Assembly (NCBI GenBank): GCA_900541205.1
Contig: UQIV01000002.1
Coordinates: forward strand, 62,001-126,000
Length of the DNA: 64,000 nucleotides
Origin: an uncultured Collinsella sp.
GTDB taxonomy: Bacteria; Actinomycetota; Coriobacteriia; Coriobacteriales; Coriobacteriaceae
Reading direction: 5' to 3'
In this document: positions 27,956 to 36,577 of the stretch, in pieces
How positions within the stretch are numbered: position 1 is the first letter of the stretch
How the letters are laid out: every line of letters begins with the position of its first letter
Notes under the pieces: model-generated
The model's database searches: none
What the model saw: only the letters and a program-made list of their open reading frames with translations
Told to the model about the DNA's origin: nothing
Made by a program: the position numbers and the translations under genes

Positions 27956-29161
27956 ATGACCGCAACTGCACCTGCAGCGCCCGCTAAGGTGTACTTCACC
28001 AACCTGCGCACGCATGCTCGCGAGAGCCAGCTCGACAAGCTCAAGCGCCTCATCCGTCGCGCCGGAATTGAGCAGATCGACTTTGAGAACAAGTTCGTCG
28101 CCATCAAGATTCACTTTGGTGAGCTGGGCAACCTGAGCTTTTTGCGCCCCAACTACGCCCGCGCCGTCGCGGACGTGGTGAAGGAGCTGGGCGGCAAGCC
28201 CTTCCTCACTGACTGCAATACGCTCTATGTCGGTAGCCGCAAAAACGCGCTCGAGCACATCGACACCGCCTACCAGAACGGCTTTACCCCGTATGCCACG
28301 GGTTGCCAGATCATCATCGCCGACGGCCTCAAGGGCACCGACGAGGCGCTCGTCCCGGTCGAGGGCGGCGAGTACGTGCACGAGGCCAAGATCGGTCAGG
28401 CGCTCATGGATGCCGATATCGTGATCAGCCTCACCCACTTTAAGGGTCATGAGCAGGCCGGTTTTGGCGGTGCCATGAAGAACCTGGGCATGGGGGGTGG
28501 CAGCCGTGCCGGCAAGATGGAGCAGCATGCCGCCGGCAAGCCGAACGTCGCGACCGAGCACTGCGTTGGCTGCCGTGCCTGCGAAAAGATCTGCGCGCAC
28601 AACGCCATCTCGTTTGACGATACCCGCGAGCGCGAGCTTGCCAACGGCAACACCCGCACGGTGCACGTGGCCGCTATCGACCACGATCGCTGCGTGGGCT
28701 GCGGCCGCTGCATCGGCGTGTGCAACCAGGACGCCATCAAGCCCGGCTATGAAGCCGCGGCTGACGTGCTCAACTGTAAGATTGCCGAGTACACCAAGGC
28801 CGTTGTCGACGGCCGCCCGAGCTTCCACATCTCGCTTGCCATGGACATCAGCCCCAACTGCGATTGCCATCCCGAAAACGATACGCCTATCGTCAACGAC
28901 ATCGGCATGTTCGCGAGCTTCGACCCGGTCGCCATCGACCAGGCCTGCGCCGATGCTGTCATGGCATCCGAGCCGCTGCCCAACACCGAGCTCACCGATA
29001 GCGCGGCCAAGATGGAGCACAACCACGAGCATCTGGAGGGCGAGCAGGCTAAGGACCCCTTCTGCATCACGCATCCCGACACCGACTGGCGCGTGTGCAT
29101 CGCGCATGCCGAGAAGATCGGCCTGGGCACGAGCGAGTATGAGCTCATCGAGGTCAAGTAG
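27956..29161 (+). CDS. DUF362 protein with 2x[4Fe-4S] ferredoxin domain
   Basis: 401 residues. DUF362 segments flank a ferredoxin insert: KIHFGELGNLSFLRP near 45, LTHFKGHEQAGFGGAMKNLGMG near 160, then CVGCRACEKIC near 205 and CVGCGRCIGVC near 245. The second half continues with DISPNCDCHPEND and FDPVAIDQAC. These proteins are widespread in anaerobes and are thought to be electron-transfer or Fe-S assembly factors; a specific reaction is not established. Monocistronic, closed by a bidirectional terminator shared with the convergent hydrolase gene. Confidence 0.9.
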   Translation: MTATAPAAPAKVYFTNLRTHARESQLDKLKRLIRRAGIEQIDFENKFVAIKIHFGELGNLSFLRPNYARAVADVVKELGGKPFLTDCNTLYVGSRKNALEHIDTAYQNGFTPYATGCQIIIADGLKGTDEALVPVEGGEYVHEAKIGQALMDADIVISLTHFKGHEQAGFGGAMKNLGMGGGSRAGKMEQHAAGKPNVATEHCVGCRACEKICAHNAISFDDTRERELANGNTRTVHVAAIDHDRCVGCGRCIGVCNQDAIKPGYEAAADVLNCKIAEYTKAVVDGRPSFHISLAMDISPNCDCHPENDTPIVNDIGMFASFDPVAIDQACADAVMASEPLPNTELTDSAAKMEHNHEHLEGEQAKDPFCITHPDTDWRVCIAHAEKIGLGTSEYELIEVK

Positions 29162-29210
29162 CACCTAGCTATTAGACAAAACAAGCGCCTTTGTAGCACA
29201 ACTGTTAGTA

Positions 29211-29249
29211 AAAGCCGCCCGTGAGCACAGTGCCCACGGGCGGCTTTTT
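29211..29249. terminator. Bidirectional terminator between convergent genes
   Basis: AAAGCCGCCCGTG pairs with CACGGGCGGCTTTTT (13 bp), with T-runs on both strands. It serves the DUF362 gene (+) and the alpha/beta hydrolase (-). Confidence 0.88.
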
Positions 29250-29294
29250 GGAAGTGCTAGGGGGTCAGATAGACCACTAAACCGTACTATTTGC

Positions 29295-30260
29295 CTAAAA
29301 ATACTCGTCGAGGAAGTCGTCGACCGTATTCCAGTAGAGCTCGGGGTCAACTTGCGCACTCTTGGCGTGGGTGGCGCCATGGATAGTGAACTTTTGCTTG
29401 ACCTTGCTGGCGCACGCGTCGTAGTTTTGGTCGAGCATGCTGTACGGTACAAAGGTGTCCTGGTCGCCGTGGATAAACAGCATGGGAACCGTCGCGTGTT
29501 TGAGTTGCTCCACACTGCTCGCCTTATGAAAGTCGTAGCCTGCGCGCACGTTGCACACTAAGTTTGCTACATCGAGCAAGGGAAAGCTGGGCAGGCCGAA
29601 CACGTCCTTGAGCTGCAGAGAAAACTCGTCCCAAACACTCGTATAACCGCAGTCCTCGATAATGCATTTCACGTTTGCGGGCAGAGACTCCCCCGCGACG
29701 TTCATGGCGGTTGCCGCACCCATCGACTCGCCAAAGACCAGGATGCGCGCCTCGGGGTCAGCCTGAACGATTTGCTCGATCCATGCGACGATGTCGAGGC
29801 GCTCGGGCCAGCCCATGCCGATATAGTCGCCGCCGGAGCGCTCGTGGGCGCGGGCGGCGGGTGCGAGTACGTTCATGCCGCGGTCGTGGAATCGCTTGAC
29901 GTATCGGGCCATACCGATGGGCTCGTTGGTATATCCATGCAGGCAGACGGCGTAGTCGTGCGTGCTCTCCGATGCAGCAAAATACCAGGCGGCAAGCTCG
30001 GTCCCGTCGTCCGCGGTGAGGTTGCTGCTCTCGCGATTCTCTTTAAACCACGCCCGCGCCTCGGTTTCCTCGGCATCCGGCTGCTCACCTTTTTTGTCGT
30101 CTTTGCCATCCTGCATCATCTTCATGGTGTATGGCGCGCGGGGATTCAGCGCGAAGTCAAACAGAAAGTTGCCGGCAAATCCGAGCAGCGCAACGACAGC
30201 CACCAGTGCAACGATGCCGGCTATCTTGAGCTTTCGATGGGAACGTGCGTTTTGAGACAT
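29295..30260 (-). CDS. Membrane-anchored alpha/beta hydrolase
   Basis: 321 residues. An N-terminal helix (about 13-36) anchors the protein, with the catalytic domain outside. Nucleophile S179 in FGESMG, acid D268 in HGDQDTFVP and H298 in GATHAKS form the triad; HGYTN near 108 gives the oxyanion hole. Serine-aminopeptidase-like (YqkD/BaeS-style) esterases look like this; the substrate is unknown. Two similar palindromes at 30281-30294 and 30326-30339 lie upstream in the divergent promoter region. Confidence 0.9.
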   Translation of the reverse strand: MSQNARSHRKLKIAGIVALVAVVALLGFAGNFLFDFALNPRAPYTMKMMQDGKDDKKGEQPDAEETEARAWFKENRESSNLTADDGTELAAWYFAASESTHDYAVCLHGYTNEPIGMARYVKRFHDRGMNVLAPAARAHERSGGDYIGMGWPERLDIVAWIEQIVQADPEARILVFGESMGAATAMNVAGESLPANVKCIIEDCGYTSVWDEFSLQLKDVFGLPSFPLLDVANLVCNVRAGYDFHKASSVEQLKHATVPMLFIHGDQDTFVPYSMLDQNYDACASKVKQKFTIHGATHAKSAQVDPELYWNTVDDFLDEYF

Positions 30261-30280
30261 AAGAAGCTTTCCTATAAGAT

Positions 30281-30339
30281 GTTAATACATCAACATTTAA
30301 TGCAAGCGCATTATGGACGTTCGCCGTTGATGCGTCAAC
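30281..30339. promoter_or_regulatory. Pair of 14-bp GTTRATRCRTCAAC palindromes in a divergent promoter region
   Basis: GTTAATACATCAAC at 30281-30294 and GTTGATGCGTCAAC at 30326-30339, centres 45 bp apart (about four helical turns), between the hydrolase (-) and TrhA (+) genes. TetR/MarR-size operator spacing; no regulator gene is adjacent. Confidence 0.45.
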
Positions 30340-30446
30340 AGACAAAGAATGGGTAAACAAAGGGTCACGTATGGTGCAAATTTCGCACGTACCTAGACGC
30401 TTTGATATAGTGTTGAGAACTCTTTACGTTGGAGGATGTAACCGGC

Positions 30447-31130
30447 ATGTCCGATTCGAGCGACAGTTCTAAGCCGCGACCCAAAACCGCGGCCGTTCCA
30501 CACTACACGGTGGGCGAGGAGATCATGAACTCCGTCACCCATGGTGTCGGCTGCCTGCTGGGTATCGCGGGCCTGGTGCTCCTGATCGTATTCGCTGCCC
30601 TGCGCGGCGGAGGCCCGGCCCACATGGCCGCGGCGATTGTCTATGGTGTCAGCATTATTCTCGAATACCTAGCCTCCACGCTCTACCACGCGATTCAGCC
30701 CGCGCGCGCCAAGCGCGTGTTTCGCATCATCGACCACAGCTGCATCTACCTGCTCATTGCGGGCAGCTATACGCCGTTTTGCCTTATCACGCTCGCAAAC
30801 GACGGCGGCCCTGCGCTGTTCTTTGCCGTATGGGCCATCGCCATTATCGGCATCGCCCTCGAGTGCTTTATGCGCGAGCGTCAACCGCACTGGGTAAGCG
30901 GCCTGGTCTATCTGCTGATGGGCTGGCTCGTCGTCTTTAAGCTGCCCGAGCTCGTGTCGCTGCTCAACCCCGTGGCACTCGCCCTGCTCGCTGTCGGCGG
31001 CGTGTGCTACACCGCGGGCGTGCCGTTCTATATCGCCAAAAACGTGCGCTATCTTCACAGCGTGTTTCACCTGTGGGTACTCGCCGGCAGCATCTTCCAG
31101 TTCATGGCGGTGATCATCTTCGTAATCTAG
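30447..31130 (+). CDS. trhA: TrhA / hemolysin III family (PAQR) membrane protein
   Basis: 227 residues, seven membrane helices. The PAQR metal-site residues are visible: NSVTHGVG near 30 (His), EYLASTLYHA near 70 (S...H) and YLHSVFHLWVLAGS near 200 (H...H), with D in RIIDHSCIY. Family members are membrane-homeostasis proteins, hydrolase-like, historically called hemolysin III. GGAGG lies 11 bases before ATG 30447; the frame opens at TTG 30429 but the ATG is preferred. A TATAGT hexamer near 30406 may be the -10. Confidence 0.92.
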   Translation: MSDSSDSSKPRPKTAAVPHYTVGEEIMNSVTHGVGCLLGIAGLVLLIVFAALRGGGPAHMAAAIVYGVSIILEYLASTLYHAIQPARAKRVFRIIDHSCIYLLIAGSYTPFCLITLANDGGPALFFAVWAIAIIGIALECFMRERQPHWVSGLVYLLMGWLVVFKLPELVSLLNPVALALLAVGGVCYTAGVPFYIAKNVRYLHSVFHLWVLAGSIFQFMAVIIFVI

Positions 31131-31240
31131 CGACCACGCCTGCGCGCCCGCGTCCTTGTTTGGGCGCCGGTGCAATTGCCGTATCCGCCGTCAACGTTTT
31201 AATCCGACGTCCCGAATCTTGGAGGTTCGAGAAACTCCCG

Positions 31241-32614
31241 ATGGACATAACCATCTCCCTTATCACCACCCTCGTTTTGACCCTCATCAACGGCTACTTC
31301 TCTATGTCCGAGATGGCGCTCACCACGGCCAAGCGCGCCGTGCTGGAGCACGAGGCCGAGGAAGGCGACAAGCGCGCCGAGCGTGCCATTAAGCTGGCTG
31401 CCGACTCCGACCAGCTGCTCGCCACCATCCAGGTTGCCATCACGCTCGTGGGCTTCGCCTCGTCCGCCGTCGCCTCGACGAGTCTGTCCGACCCGCTTGC
31501 CACGTGGCTCATGAGCTTTGGCATCGCGCCGCTTTCCGCCATCGCGCGCGGCCTGGCGCCGGTCATCATCACCGTCGCCGTCGCCTTTGTGTCCATCGTG
31601 ATCGGCGAGCTTGTGCCCAAGCGCATCGGTCTGGCCAACGCCGAGGGCGTATCCAAGCAGGTCGTGGGACCGTTGTCGTTTTTCCAAAAGATCGCCCGTC
31701 CGCTCGTGTGGCTGACCGGCGCCTGCTCCGATGGCCTGGCCCGCATCCTGCGCATCAAGAGCGCCGACGACCGCCAAAACGTCTCGGAGGAAGAGATCAA
31801 GTACATGGTCTCGGAGCAGGACGACCTGCTCGACGAGGAAAAGCGCATGATCCACGAGATCTTCGACCTGGGCGACACCGTTGCCCGCGAGGTCATGGTG
31901 CCGCGCGTGGACACCACTATGTGCGAGGACGACGAGACGGTCGCCGACGTGTTGTCCACCATGCGCCAGACCGGCTTCAGCCGCATCCCCGTCTATCACG
32001 AGGACCCCGACAACGTCGCGGGCATCGCGCACATTAAGGACCTGATTCAGCCCGCGCTCGACGGCAAGGGCGACCAGCCCATCGCCGGTTTTTTGCGCGA
32101 CGCCACCTTTGTGCCCGACACCAAGGACATCCTGCCGCTGCTGTCCGAGATGCAGACCTCGCACGACCAGATCGTGGTGGTCGTGGACGAGTACGGCGGC
32201 ACGGCCGGCATTATCACCATCGAGGACATCGTCGAGGAGATTGTCGGCGAGATCGAGGATGAATTCGACCCCGACAACAAGTACCTCACGCGTCTTTCGC
32301 GTCGCGAGTGGCTTGTCGATGGGCGTTTTTCGTGCGATGACGCGATTGAGCTTGGTTGGCCGCTCGAGGAAAGCGATGATTATGAGACCATCGCCGGCTG
32401 GATTTTGGAGCTTTGCGACTCGGTGCCCGACATCGGAGAGGTGTTTGAGGTTGCGGGGTACAAGTTCAAGGTACAGTCGATGCGTGGCCAGCGCATCTCG
32501 CTCATTCGCGTGATCGCTCCGGCCGAAACCGATAAGAAGGATTCCGAGTCTTCGGCAGAGAAGCCGGCGGCGTCGGGTGCGGGCTCTGTGGATCCGCACG
32601 ATGGCGACGAGTAG
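31241..32614 (+). CDS. CNNM/CorC-type CBS-domain membrane protein (hemolysin-related)
   Basis: 457 residues. A DUF21 (CNNM) membrane domain with four helices occupies about 1-185, including GELVPKRIGLANAE. The CBS pair (about 215-335) contains VMVPRVDT and VVVVDEYGGTAGIITIEDIVEEIVGEI. A CorC/HlyC C-terminal domain (about 350-435) and an acidic tail follow. Family members are Mg2+ (or Co2+) efflux or regulatory transporters. The nearest ribosome-like GGAGG is 15 bases before ATG 31241 and no better start exists in frame. Confidence 0.9.
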   Translation: MDITISLITTLVLTLINGYFSMSEMALTTAKRAVLEHEAEEGDKRAERAIKLAADSDQLLATIQVAITLVGFASSAVASTSLSDPLATWLMSFGIAPLSAIARGLAPVIITVAVAFVSIVIGELVPKRIGLANAEGVSKQVVGPLSFFQKIARPLVWLTGACSDGLARILRIKSADDRQNVSEEEIKYMVSEQDDLLDEEKRMIHEIFDLGDTVAREVMVPRVDTTMCEDDETVADVLSTMRQTGFSRIPVYHEDPDNVAGIAHIKDLIQPALDGKGDQPIAGFLRDATFVPDTKDILPLLSEMQTSHDQIVVVVDEYGGTAGIITIEDIVEEIVGEIEDEFDPDNKYLTRLSRREWLVDGRFSCDDAIELGWPLEESDDYETIAGWILELCDSVPDIGEVFEVAGYKFKVQSMRGQRISLIRVIAPAETDKKDSESSAEKPAASGAGSVDPHDGDE

Positions 32615-32638
32615 GGCAAGGAAGAGTAGGGGAGAGTT

Positions 32639-33472
32639 ATGGCAGGCCTGTTCAACATCCTTAAGGTCACCGTCAGCGAGGACAAGATTTGCGCGCATGT
32701 GCTGGTGAACCCCGGCATGCCGCTCATGACCTCGGAGGATATCGAGGCCACGGCGCGCGTGTATTACCTGGTGCCGGCGATTGCCAAGCACCTGTGCCTG
32801 GGTGATTCCGGTCGCGAGTTCCAGGACTGCATGGGTCAGACCGAGCTTTGCCATCTGCTTGAGCATGTGACGGTCGAGCTCATGAACGAGACTGGTCTTG
32901 CCGGTAGCATCTCGTGCGGCCGCACGCGCGTAAGCGAGCACGACGAGCGCGTCTTTGAGGTTGAGCTTTCGTGCCCCGACGACGCGCTGGCCATCGGTGC
33001 GCTGTCTTCGGCGACCTTTATGATGGACTGGGCGTACCTGCACGCCGACCAGCCTGCCCCCGACGTGGAGGGCACGGTCGCGGGCCTGCGCAACCTGGTG
33101 CTGGGCATGCGCGCCGAGGCCGAGGGCAAGGATCCTCACGAGGCCGTCGCCGCTGCGAACGGCGAAGATGCTGCCGAGGACGAGGGCGCTGACGAGGGCG
33201 ATGTGCCGGCCGACGCCGAGCCCGTTGCCGATGCGACCGCCGAGCCCGTTCCCACCGAGCCCCAGGGTGTCCCCAACTTTGACGACGAGCCCCAGGTGGC
33301 GATTGATACCGAGGGCGCGGTTGCCGAGAACCACGAGGCTTCCGCTGCCGTCTTTGGCGGTGCGGCGACGGTTCCGGCAGGACCTGCGCATGAGGGCGGC
33401 CTGCCGCTCGTGGACGGCGCCGGCGAGGACCCGGGTGCCACGGTGACCATGCCGGCTATGCCTCAGGAGTAG
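32639..33472 (+). CDS. Uncharacterised protein with a cyanophycin-synthetase-N-like domain and acidic tail
   Basis: 277 residues. Residues about 1-150 form a compact domain; LCHLLEHVTVELMNETGLAG followed by GRTRVSEHDERVFEVELSC and a closing helix recalls the N-terminal domain of cyanophycin synthetase (H-L-x-E-H-V-x-x-E-L then G-R-T-R). Residues about 165-277 are Ala/Glu/Asp/Pro-rich and probably disordered. There is no ATP-grasp or Mur-ligase part, so it cannot be a cyanophycin synthetase. GGGGAGA precedes the ATG. It follows the CNNM gene after 24 bases and may be co-transcribed. Homology is by eye only; function unknown. Confidence 0.6.
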   Translation: MAGLFNILKVTVSEDKICAHVLVNPGMPLMTSEDIEATARVYYLVPAIAKHLCLGDSGREFQDCMGQTELCHLLEHVTVELMNETGLAGSISCGRTRVSEHDERVFEVELSCPDDALAIGALSSATFMMDWAYLHADQPAPDVEGTVAGLRNLVLGMRAEAEGKDPHEAVAAANGEDAAEDEGADEGDVPADAEPVADATAEPVPTEPQGVPNFDDEPQVAIDTEGAVAENHEASAAVFGGAATVPAGPAHEGGLPLVDGAGEDPGATVTMPAMPQE

Positions 33473-33608
33473 GCCTACGCGTTTATCACCATCACGCACC
33501 TGCGCTTTTGCCGTACGTAGATGAGCGGAGCGGCAAGTGATGCGCTGCGGGTATAATGGACAGCATTCAAACGGTGGGCACCGACGTGCCCGCAGGAGAG
33601 GAATAATC

Positions 33609-33998
33609 ATGGGTAAGACTTTCAGCTTTGTCTCCGGCGCACTTTTTGGTGCCGCTGCCGGCGCTATTGTCGGCGTTGCTCTGGCCCCGCGCTCGGGCGC
33701 CGAGACCCGCGCCATGGCTGCCGATATCGCCAACGACGCCTGGGACAATATGCGCGACACCTACGAGCACAGCGCCGAGGAGGCCCGTGCTGCGGTGAAT
33801 GACTTTGGCCCGATGGTCGACGCCAAGACCGACGACCTGCGCGCCAAGGTCGACCTGGCCCGCGAGCGCATGGACCAGCTGCGCGAGCAGCTCAACGACG
33901 CCATTTCGGGCGGCAACGTGACGCCTGCCGCCGACGTCGTGGTCGAGAACGCCGTCGAGGCTGATACCGAGGCTGCGGAGCCCTCGATCGAGGCATAA
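33609..33998 (+). CDS. YtxH domain membrane-associated protein
   Basis: 129 residues. A glycine/alanine-rich N-terminal helix SFVSGALFGAAAGAIVGVAL, then LAPRSGAETR (the YtxH signature) and an amphipathic helical segment to about residue 105. YtxH proteins are general-stress-associated small membrane proteins of unclear role. GGAGAGGA lies six bases before ATG 33609. The last base of its stop is the first base of the next start (TAATG), coupling it to the PRC-barrel gene. Confidence 0.88.
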   Translation: MGKTFSFVSGALFGAAAGAIVGVALAPRSGAETRAMAADIANDAWDNMRDTYEHSAEEARAAVNDFGPMVDAKTDDLRAKVDLARERMDQLREQLNDAISGGNVTPAADVVVENAVEADTEAAEPSIEA

Positions 33999-34753
33999 TG
34001 CGCGCCGGGGATTTTGTCGGCGCCAAGATCTATCGCAAGCCTACCGAGGACAAGCGCACCAAAAAGGACGGCACACCGCGCAGCCCAAAAAAGCTCGGAA
34101 AGATTCACTTTCCGGTCTTTACCCCGGGCGGTACGCGCGTGGTCGGCTTTATGGTCCGCCAGTCCGATATCGCGGGCATGATCGAGCGTCCCGACCGATT
34201 CGTAGCGCTCGACGCCATTGGTGTCTACGAGGGCGCCATTGCGGTCGATGACGTCAAGGACACGTACGATGCCGCCGCTGCCAAGCGCCTCGACATCAAC
34301 CTGGACGATTGCATTATCTGGGTCGGTATGGACGTGCGCACGGAATCGGGCGACGTCGTGGGCTATTGCTCGGACGTTGAGTTCAAGCCACGCTCGGGCA
34401 TCGTGCAGGTATTCTATGTGACTGCCGGTGCTGCTTCGAGTGTTTTGGTTGGTGACACGCAGGTGCCGCCGACGATGCTGCGCGGCTACGAGAACGGCGC
34501 GATGGTCGTCTCGGACGAGGTCAAGTCGCTCGGGTATTCGGGCGGTGCGGCTGCCAAGGCCGCCGAGGCCAGCGTCGTGGTGGGCGACAAGGTCAAAAAG
34601 GGTGCCAAGGTGCTCGACGACAAGGGATCAGTTGCCGTGGACAAAGGCAGTCGCGCACTGGGCAAGCAGCTCGGCAAGACGCGCGGCATGTTCAAGGCCT
34701 TTAAGGACGAATACCAAAAGGCGAGCGGAGGCTCGTCAAAAGCTACAAAATAG
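33998..34753 (+). CDS. PRC-barrel domain protein
   Basis: 251 residues. Two PRC-like beta segments are visible: GKIHFPVFTPGGTRVVGFMV...RPDRFVALD (about 30-75) and WVGMDVRTESGDVVGYCSDVEFK...GIVQVFYVT (about 105-145). A Lys/Ala/Gly-rich basic tail follows (from about 180). PRC barrels are RNA-, DNA- or protein-interaction modules; no enzymatic residues are apparent. Coupled by a one-base overlap to the YtxH gene, suggesting the two proteins act together at the membrane. Confidence 0.78.
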   Translation: MRAGDFVGAKIYRKPTEDKRTKKDGTPRSPKKLGKIHFPVFTPGGTRVVGFMVRQSDIAGMIERPDRFVALDAIGVYEGAIAVDDVKDTYDAAAAKRLDINLDDCIIWVGMDVRTESGDVVGYCSDVEFKPRSGIVQVFYVTAGAASSVLVGDTQVPPTMLRGYENGAMVVSDEVKSLGYSGGAAAKAAEASVVVGDKVKKGAKVLDDKGSVAVDKGSRALGKQLGKTRGMFKAFKDEYQKASGGSSKATK

Positions 34754-34774
34754 CGACGTACCAAATGATGGGAG

Positions 34775-34804
34775 GCAAGCCGGAGACCTGTTGCTCCGGC
34801 TTGC
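34775..34804 (+). terminator. Hairpin after the YtxH-PRC pair
   Basis: GCAAGCCGGAG pairs perfectly with CTCCGGCTTGC (11 bp), followed by TGTGTTTAT: a weak U tract. Confidence 0.6.
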
Positions 34805-34825
34805 TGTGTTTATGGGGGAGGGCAC

Positions 34826-36232
34826 ATGCGCCAAAACGGATCCAACTTAAACGGGCGTTCGGGTGCGCGTCCGACGGCGCGCCGCGACCTGGGGCAGCTG
34901 CCCAGCGGTCAGCGCAAGCGTCACCGTAAGCCCGGCGCGATGTATCTCAACCATAGCCGCGGCTTTAGCGACCGCAGCGCTCGCATCGGCAACAGCCGTA
35001 CACCCCGTCGTTCGTCTCGCTTGCCATACGCGCTCATTGCCGTGGGCTGTGCGCTCGTGCTGTTTATCGCTGCCGTCGTGGGCTATGTCAACCGCAGTGT
35101 GGACGTGGAGCTCAACGGAGAGCAGACCGCGGTGCGCGTGGGCTCTACGCTGCAGACGCTTATCGACGATCAGGAGCTGACCGACACCTATTCCGCCGGC
35201 GACCTGCTGGCGGTCGACGACAGTGTGCTCAAGCGCCATGGCGGCGAAAAATTGTCGGTGAAGGTTGACGGCAAGCGCGTAAAGCAGGGCAAGTGGGATA
35301 GCCGCGAGCTTACCGGCGGTGAGAAGATCACGGTTAAGGATGGCCGTAACATCTACGAGAAGCACGAGGTTCAGGCTACGGTTATCGAGCCCAAGCTCAA
35401 GGTCGAGGGTACGGGCGCTATCGAGTATGTGCAGACGTGGGGTGTCCAGGGCCGCTCCGAGGTGTGGGTTGGTGAGCAGTCGGGCAAGACGCAAGACCGC
35501 GGCGAGGTTGTGCCCGCCACCGATTGCGTCGTTGCGTGCGCCAGCGTGGCGCCCAAGGGCAACAAAAAGTACGTGGCGCTGACGTTTGACGAGGGTCCGA
35601 GCGGCGCTACCAAGCAGATCTTGCAGGTGCTCAAGGAAAAGGGCGTCACCGCGACGTTCTTCCTTTCGGGCGATGCGGTCGAGGCCTCGCCTGCCACGGC
35701 CAAGGCGATTGTCGATGCCGGGTGCGAGATCGGATCCAACAGCTACAGCGACGATTCACTCAAGGGTCAGGACCGTGAGGCGGTACGCGAGCAGATCACG
35801 AAAGGCACCGACGCGATTAAGTCGGCGACCGGCGTGAAGACGATGCTGCTGCGTGCTCCCTACGCTGCCTTTGACGAGCAAAACTGGATTGATGCGATGG
35901 ACCTGGTCTCCGCCGTGGTCTCGTGGAATATCGACTCGGGCGACTGGCTGCTCAACGGTGCCGACGAACAGGTCTCGACGGTGCTCGATTCGGTGACGCC
36001 GGGCAATATCGTGCTGCTCACCGATAGAGACGAATGCGCCGAGCAGACGCTCGAGGCGCTGCCGCAGATTATCGACGGCCTCATTGCCGACGGCTACAAG
36101 ATCGTGACGCTCAGCGACCTGGTCAAGACGGACACGGCATTGAGCAAAAAGCTCACCTCGCTGACGAAGGTCACCATGCCCAAGGACGCCGTGTTCCCCC
36201 AACTTGCCGAGGACGACGACACCACAGAGTAG
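34826..36232 (+). CDS. Polysaccharide deacetylase-fold protein with degenerate active site (probable pseudoenzyme)
   Basis: 468 residues. Basic cytoplasmic N-terminus, one membrane helix (about 67-88), a DUF348-like pair (about 90-185), a linker, and a NodB fold (about 245-435). The fold is clear but the catalytic set is not. Motif 1 is TFDEGP (second metal Asp replaced by E256). Motif 2, normally H-(S/T)-x-x-H, reads SNSYSDD (N305 and D309 replace both metal His). Motif 3 keeps R343 (RAPY). The motif 5 catalytic His is T399 (VLLTD). A zinc-dependent deacetylase should not work without these, so it more likely binds peptidoglycan or glycan, or regulates. Preceded by GGGGGAG. Confidence 0.85.
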   Translation: MRQNGSNLNGRSGARPTARRDLGQLPSGQRKRHRKPGAMYLNHSRGFSDRSARIGNSRTPRRSSRLPYALIAVGCALVLFIAAVVGYVNRSVDVELNGEQTAVRVGSTLQTLIDDQELTDTYSAGDLLAVDDSVLKRHGGEKLSVKVDGKRVKQGKWDSRELTGGEKITVKDGRNIYEKHEVQATVIEPKLKVEGTGAIEYVQTWGVQGRSEVWVGEQSGKTQDRGEVVPATDCVVACASVAPKGNKKYVALTFDEGPSGATKQILQVLKEKGVTATFFLSGDAVEASPATAKAIVDAGCEIGSNSYSDDSLKGQDREAVREQITKGTDAIKSATGVKTMLLRAPYAAFDEQNWIDAMDLVSAVVSWNIDSGDWLLNGADEQVSTVLDSVTPGNIVLLTDRDECAEQTLEALPQIIDGLIADGYKIVTLSDLVKTDTALSKKLTSLTKVTMPKDAVFPQLAEDDDTTE

Positions 36233-36240
36233 TTATTGGG

Positions 36241-36269
36241 TAGTCATTTAAGAACGTCCCCAATGACTA
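36241..36269. repeat. GGGGAC hairpin repeat, single unit (reverse orientation)
   Basis: TAGTCATTTAAGAACGTCCC... ends CAATGACTA: complementary ends TAGTCATT/AATGACTA around the conserved GGGGACGTTCTTA loop read on the - strand. Confidence 0.75.
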
Positions 36270-36346
36270 TGTCACGGATGCGTCAGCGTTTGGTATGCCT
36301 GCAATGTGCAGCGCATAAATTCGATGCCGCAGGGCGATGCTGATGC

Positions 36347-36560
36347 TATAGTTACTGCGGTTAATGAGGGTCAAGAGAAAGGTTACAGGTGAAATCCAAA
36401 CCTCGACCATACAGTCGATGACCCCATGCAGGTGCTTTTTGCGCATGCACGGGGTGTAAGCGTCGAGCGGCGTGCCGCCCGCGCATGCGTATACATATCC
36501 AGAAGCCCCCGGACGCCGCACGCGCGGCCGCGTCCGGAGGAATAATGATGGGGAGCACCA
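36347..36560 (+). promoter_or_regulatory. Structured leader of the MgtE-like/NRAMP-like operon
   Basis: TATAGT at 36347-36352 is a good -10 (no clear -35), giving a leader of about 200 bases. Its hairpins include TCGAC/GTCGA near 36402-36417, a long CCCCATGCA.../TGCACGGGG stem at 36422-36454 with a T5 loop, and CGGACGC/GCGTCCG at 36510-36536. The last G of that third stem is the first base of GGAGG (36536-36540). I could not match the M-box, ykkC, NiCo or yybP-ykoY consensus by eye. The arrangement nevertheless suggests an ion-responsive translational or attenuation control. Confidence 0.4.
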
Positions 36561-36577
36561 TTGAATTATCTGAGTGA
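36545..36577 (+). CDS. Short leader ORF before the MgtE-like gene
   Basis: ATG ATG ... TGA encodes MMGSTIELSE and has the strongest ribosome site of the region: GGAGG four or seven bases upstream, depending on which ATG is used. It overlaps the TTG start of the main gene (36561) in another frame and stops one base before the internal ATG at 36579. It could couple or attenuate translation of the transporter gene. Ten codons give no coding statistics, so it may be fortuitous. Confidence 0.35.
   Translation: MMGSTIELSE

Noticed and set aside
31199..33760. An 853-codon open frame on the - strand across the CNNM, CphA-N-like and YtxH genes
   Set aside because: Spans several well-supported genes, no ribosome site, composition of an antisense shadow.
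36347..36545. Classical M-box (ykoK) Mg2+ riboswitch
   Set aside because: GTTAATGAGGGTC is faintly like the M-box GTTAGGTGAGGCTC, but the rest of the consensus is not found; left as an unassigned leader.
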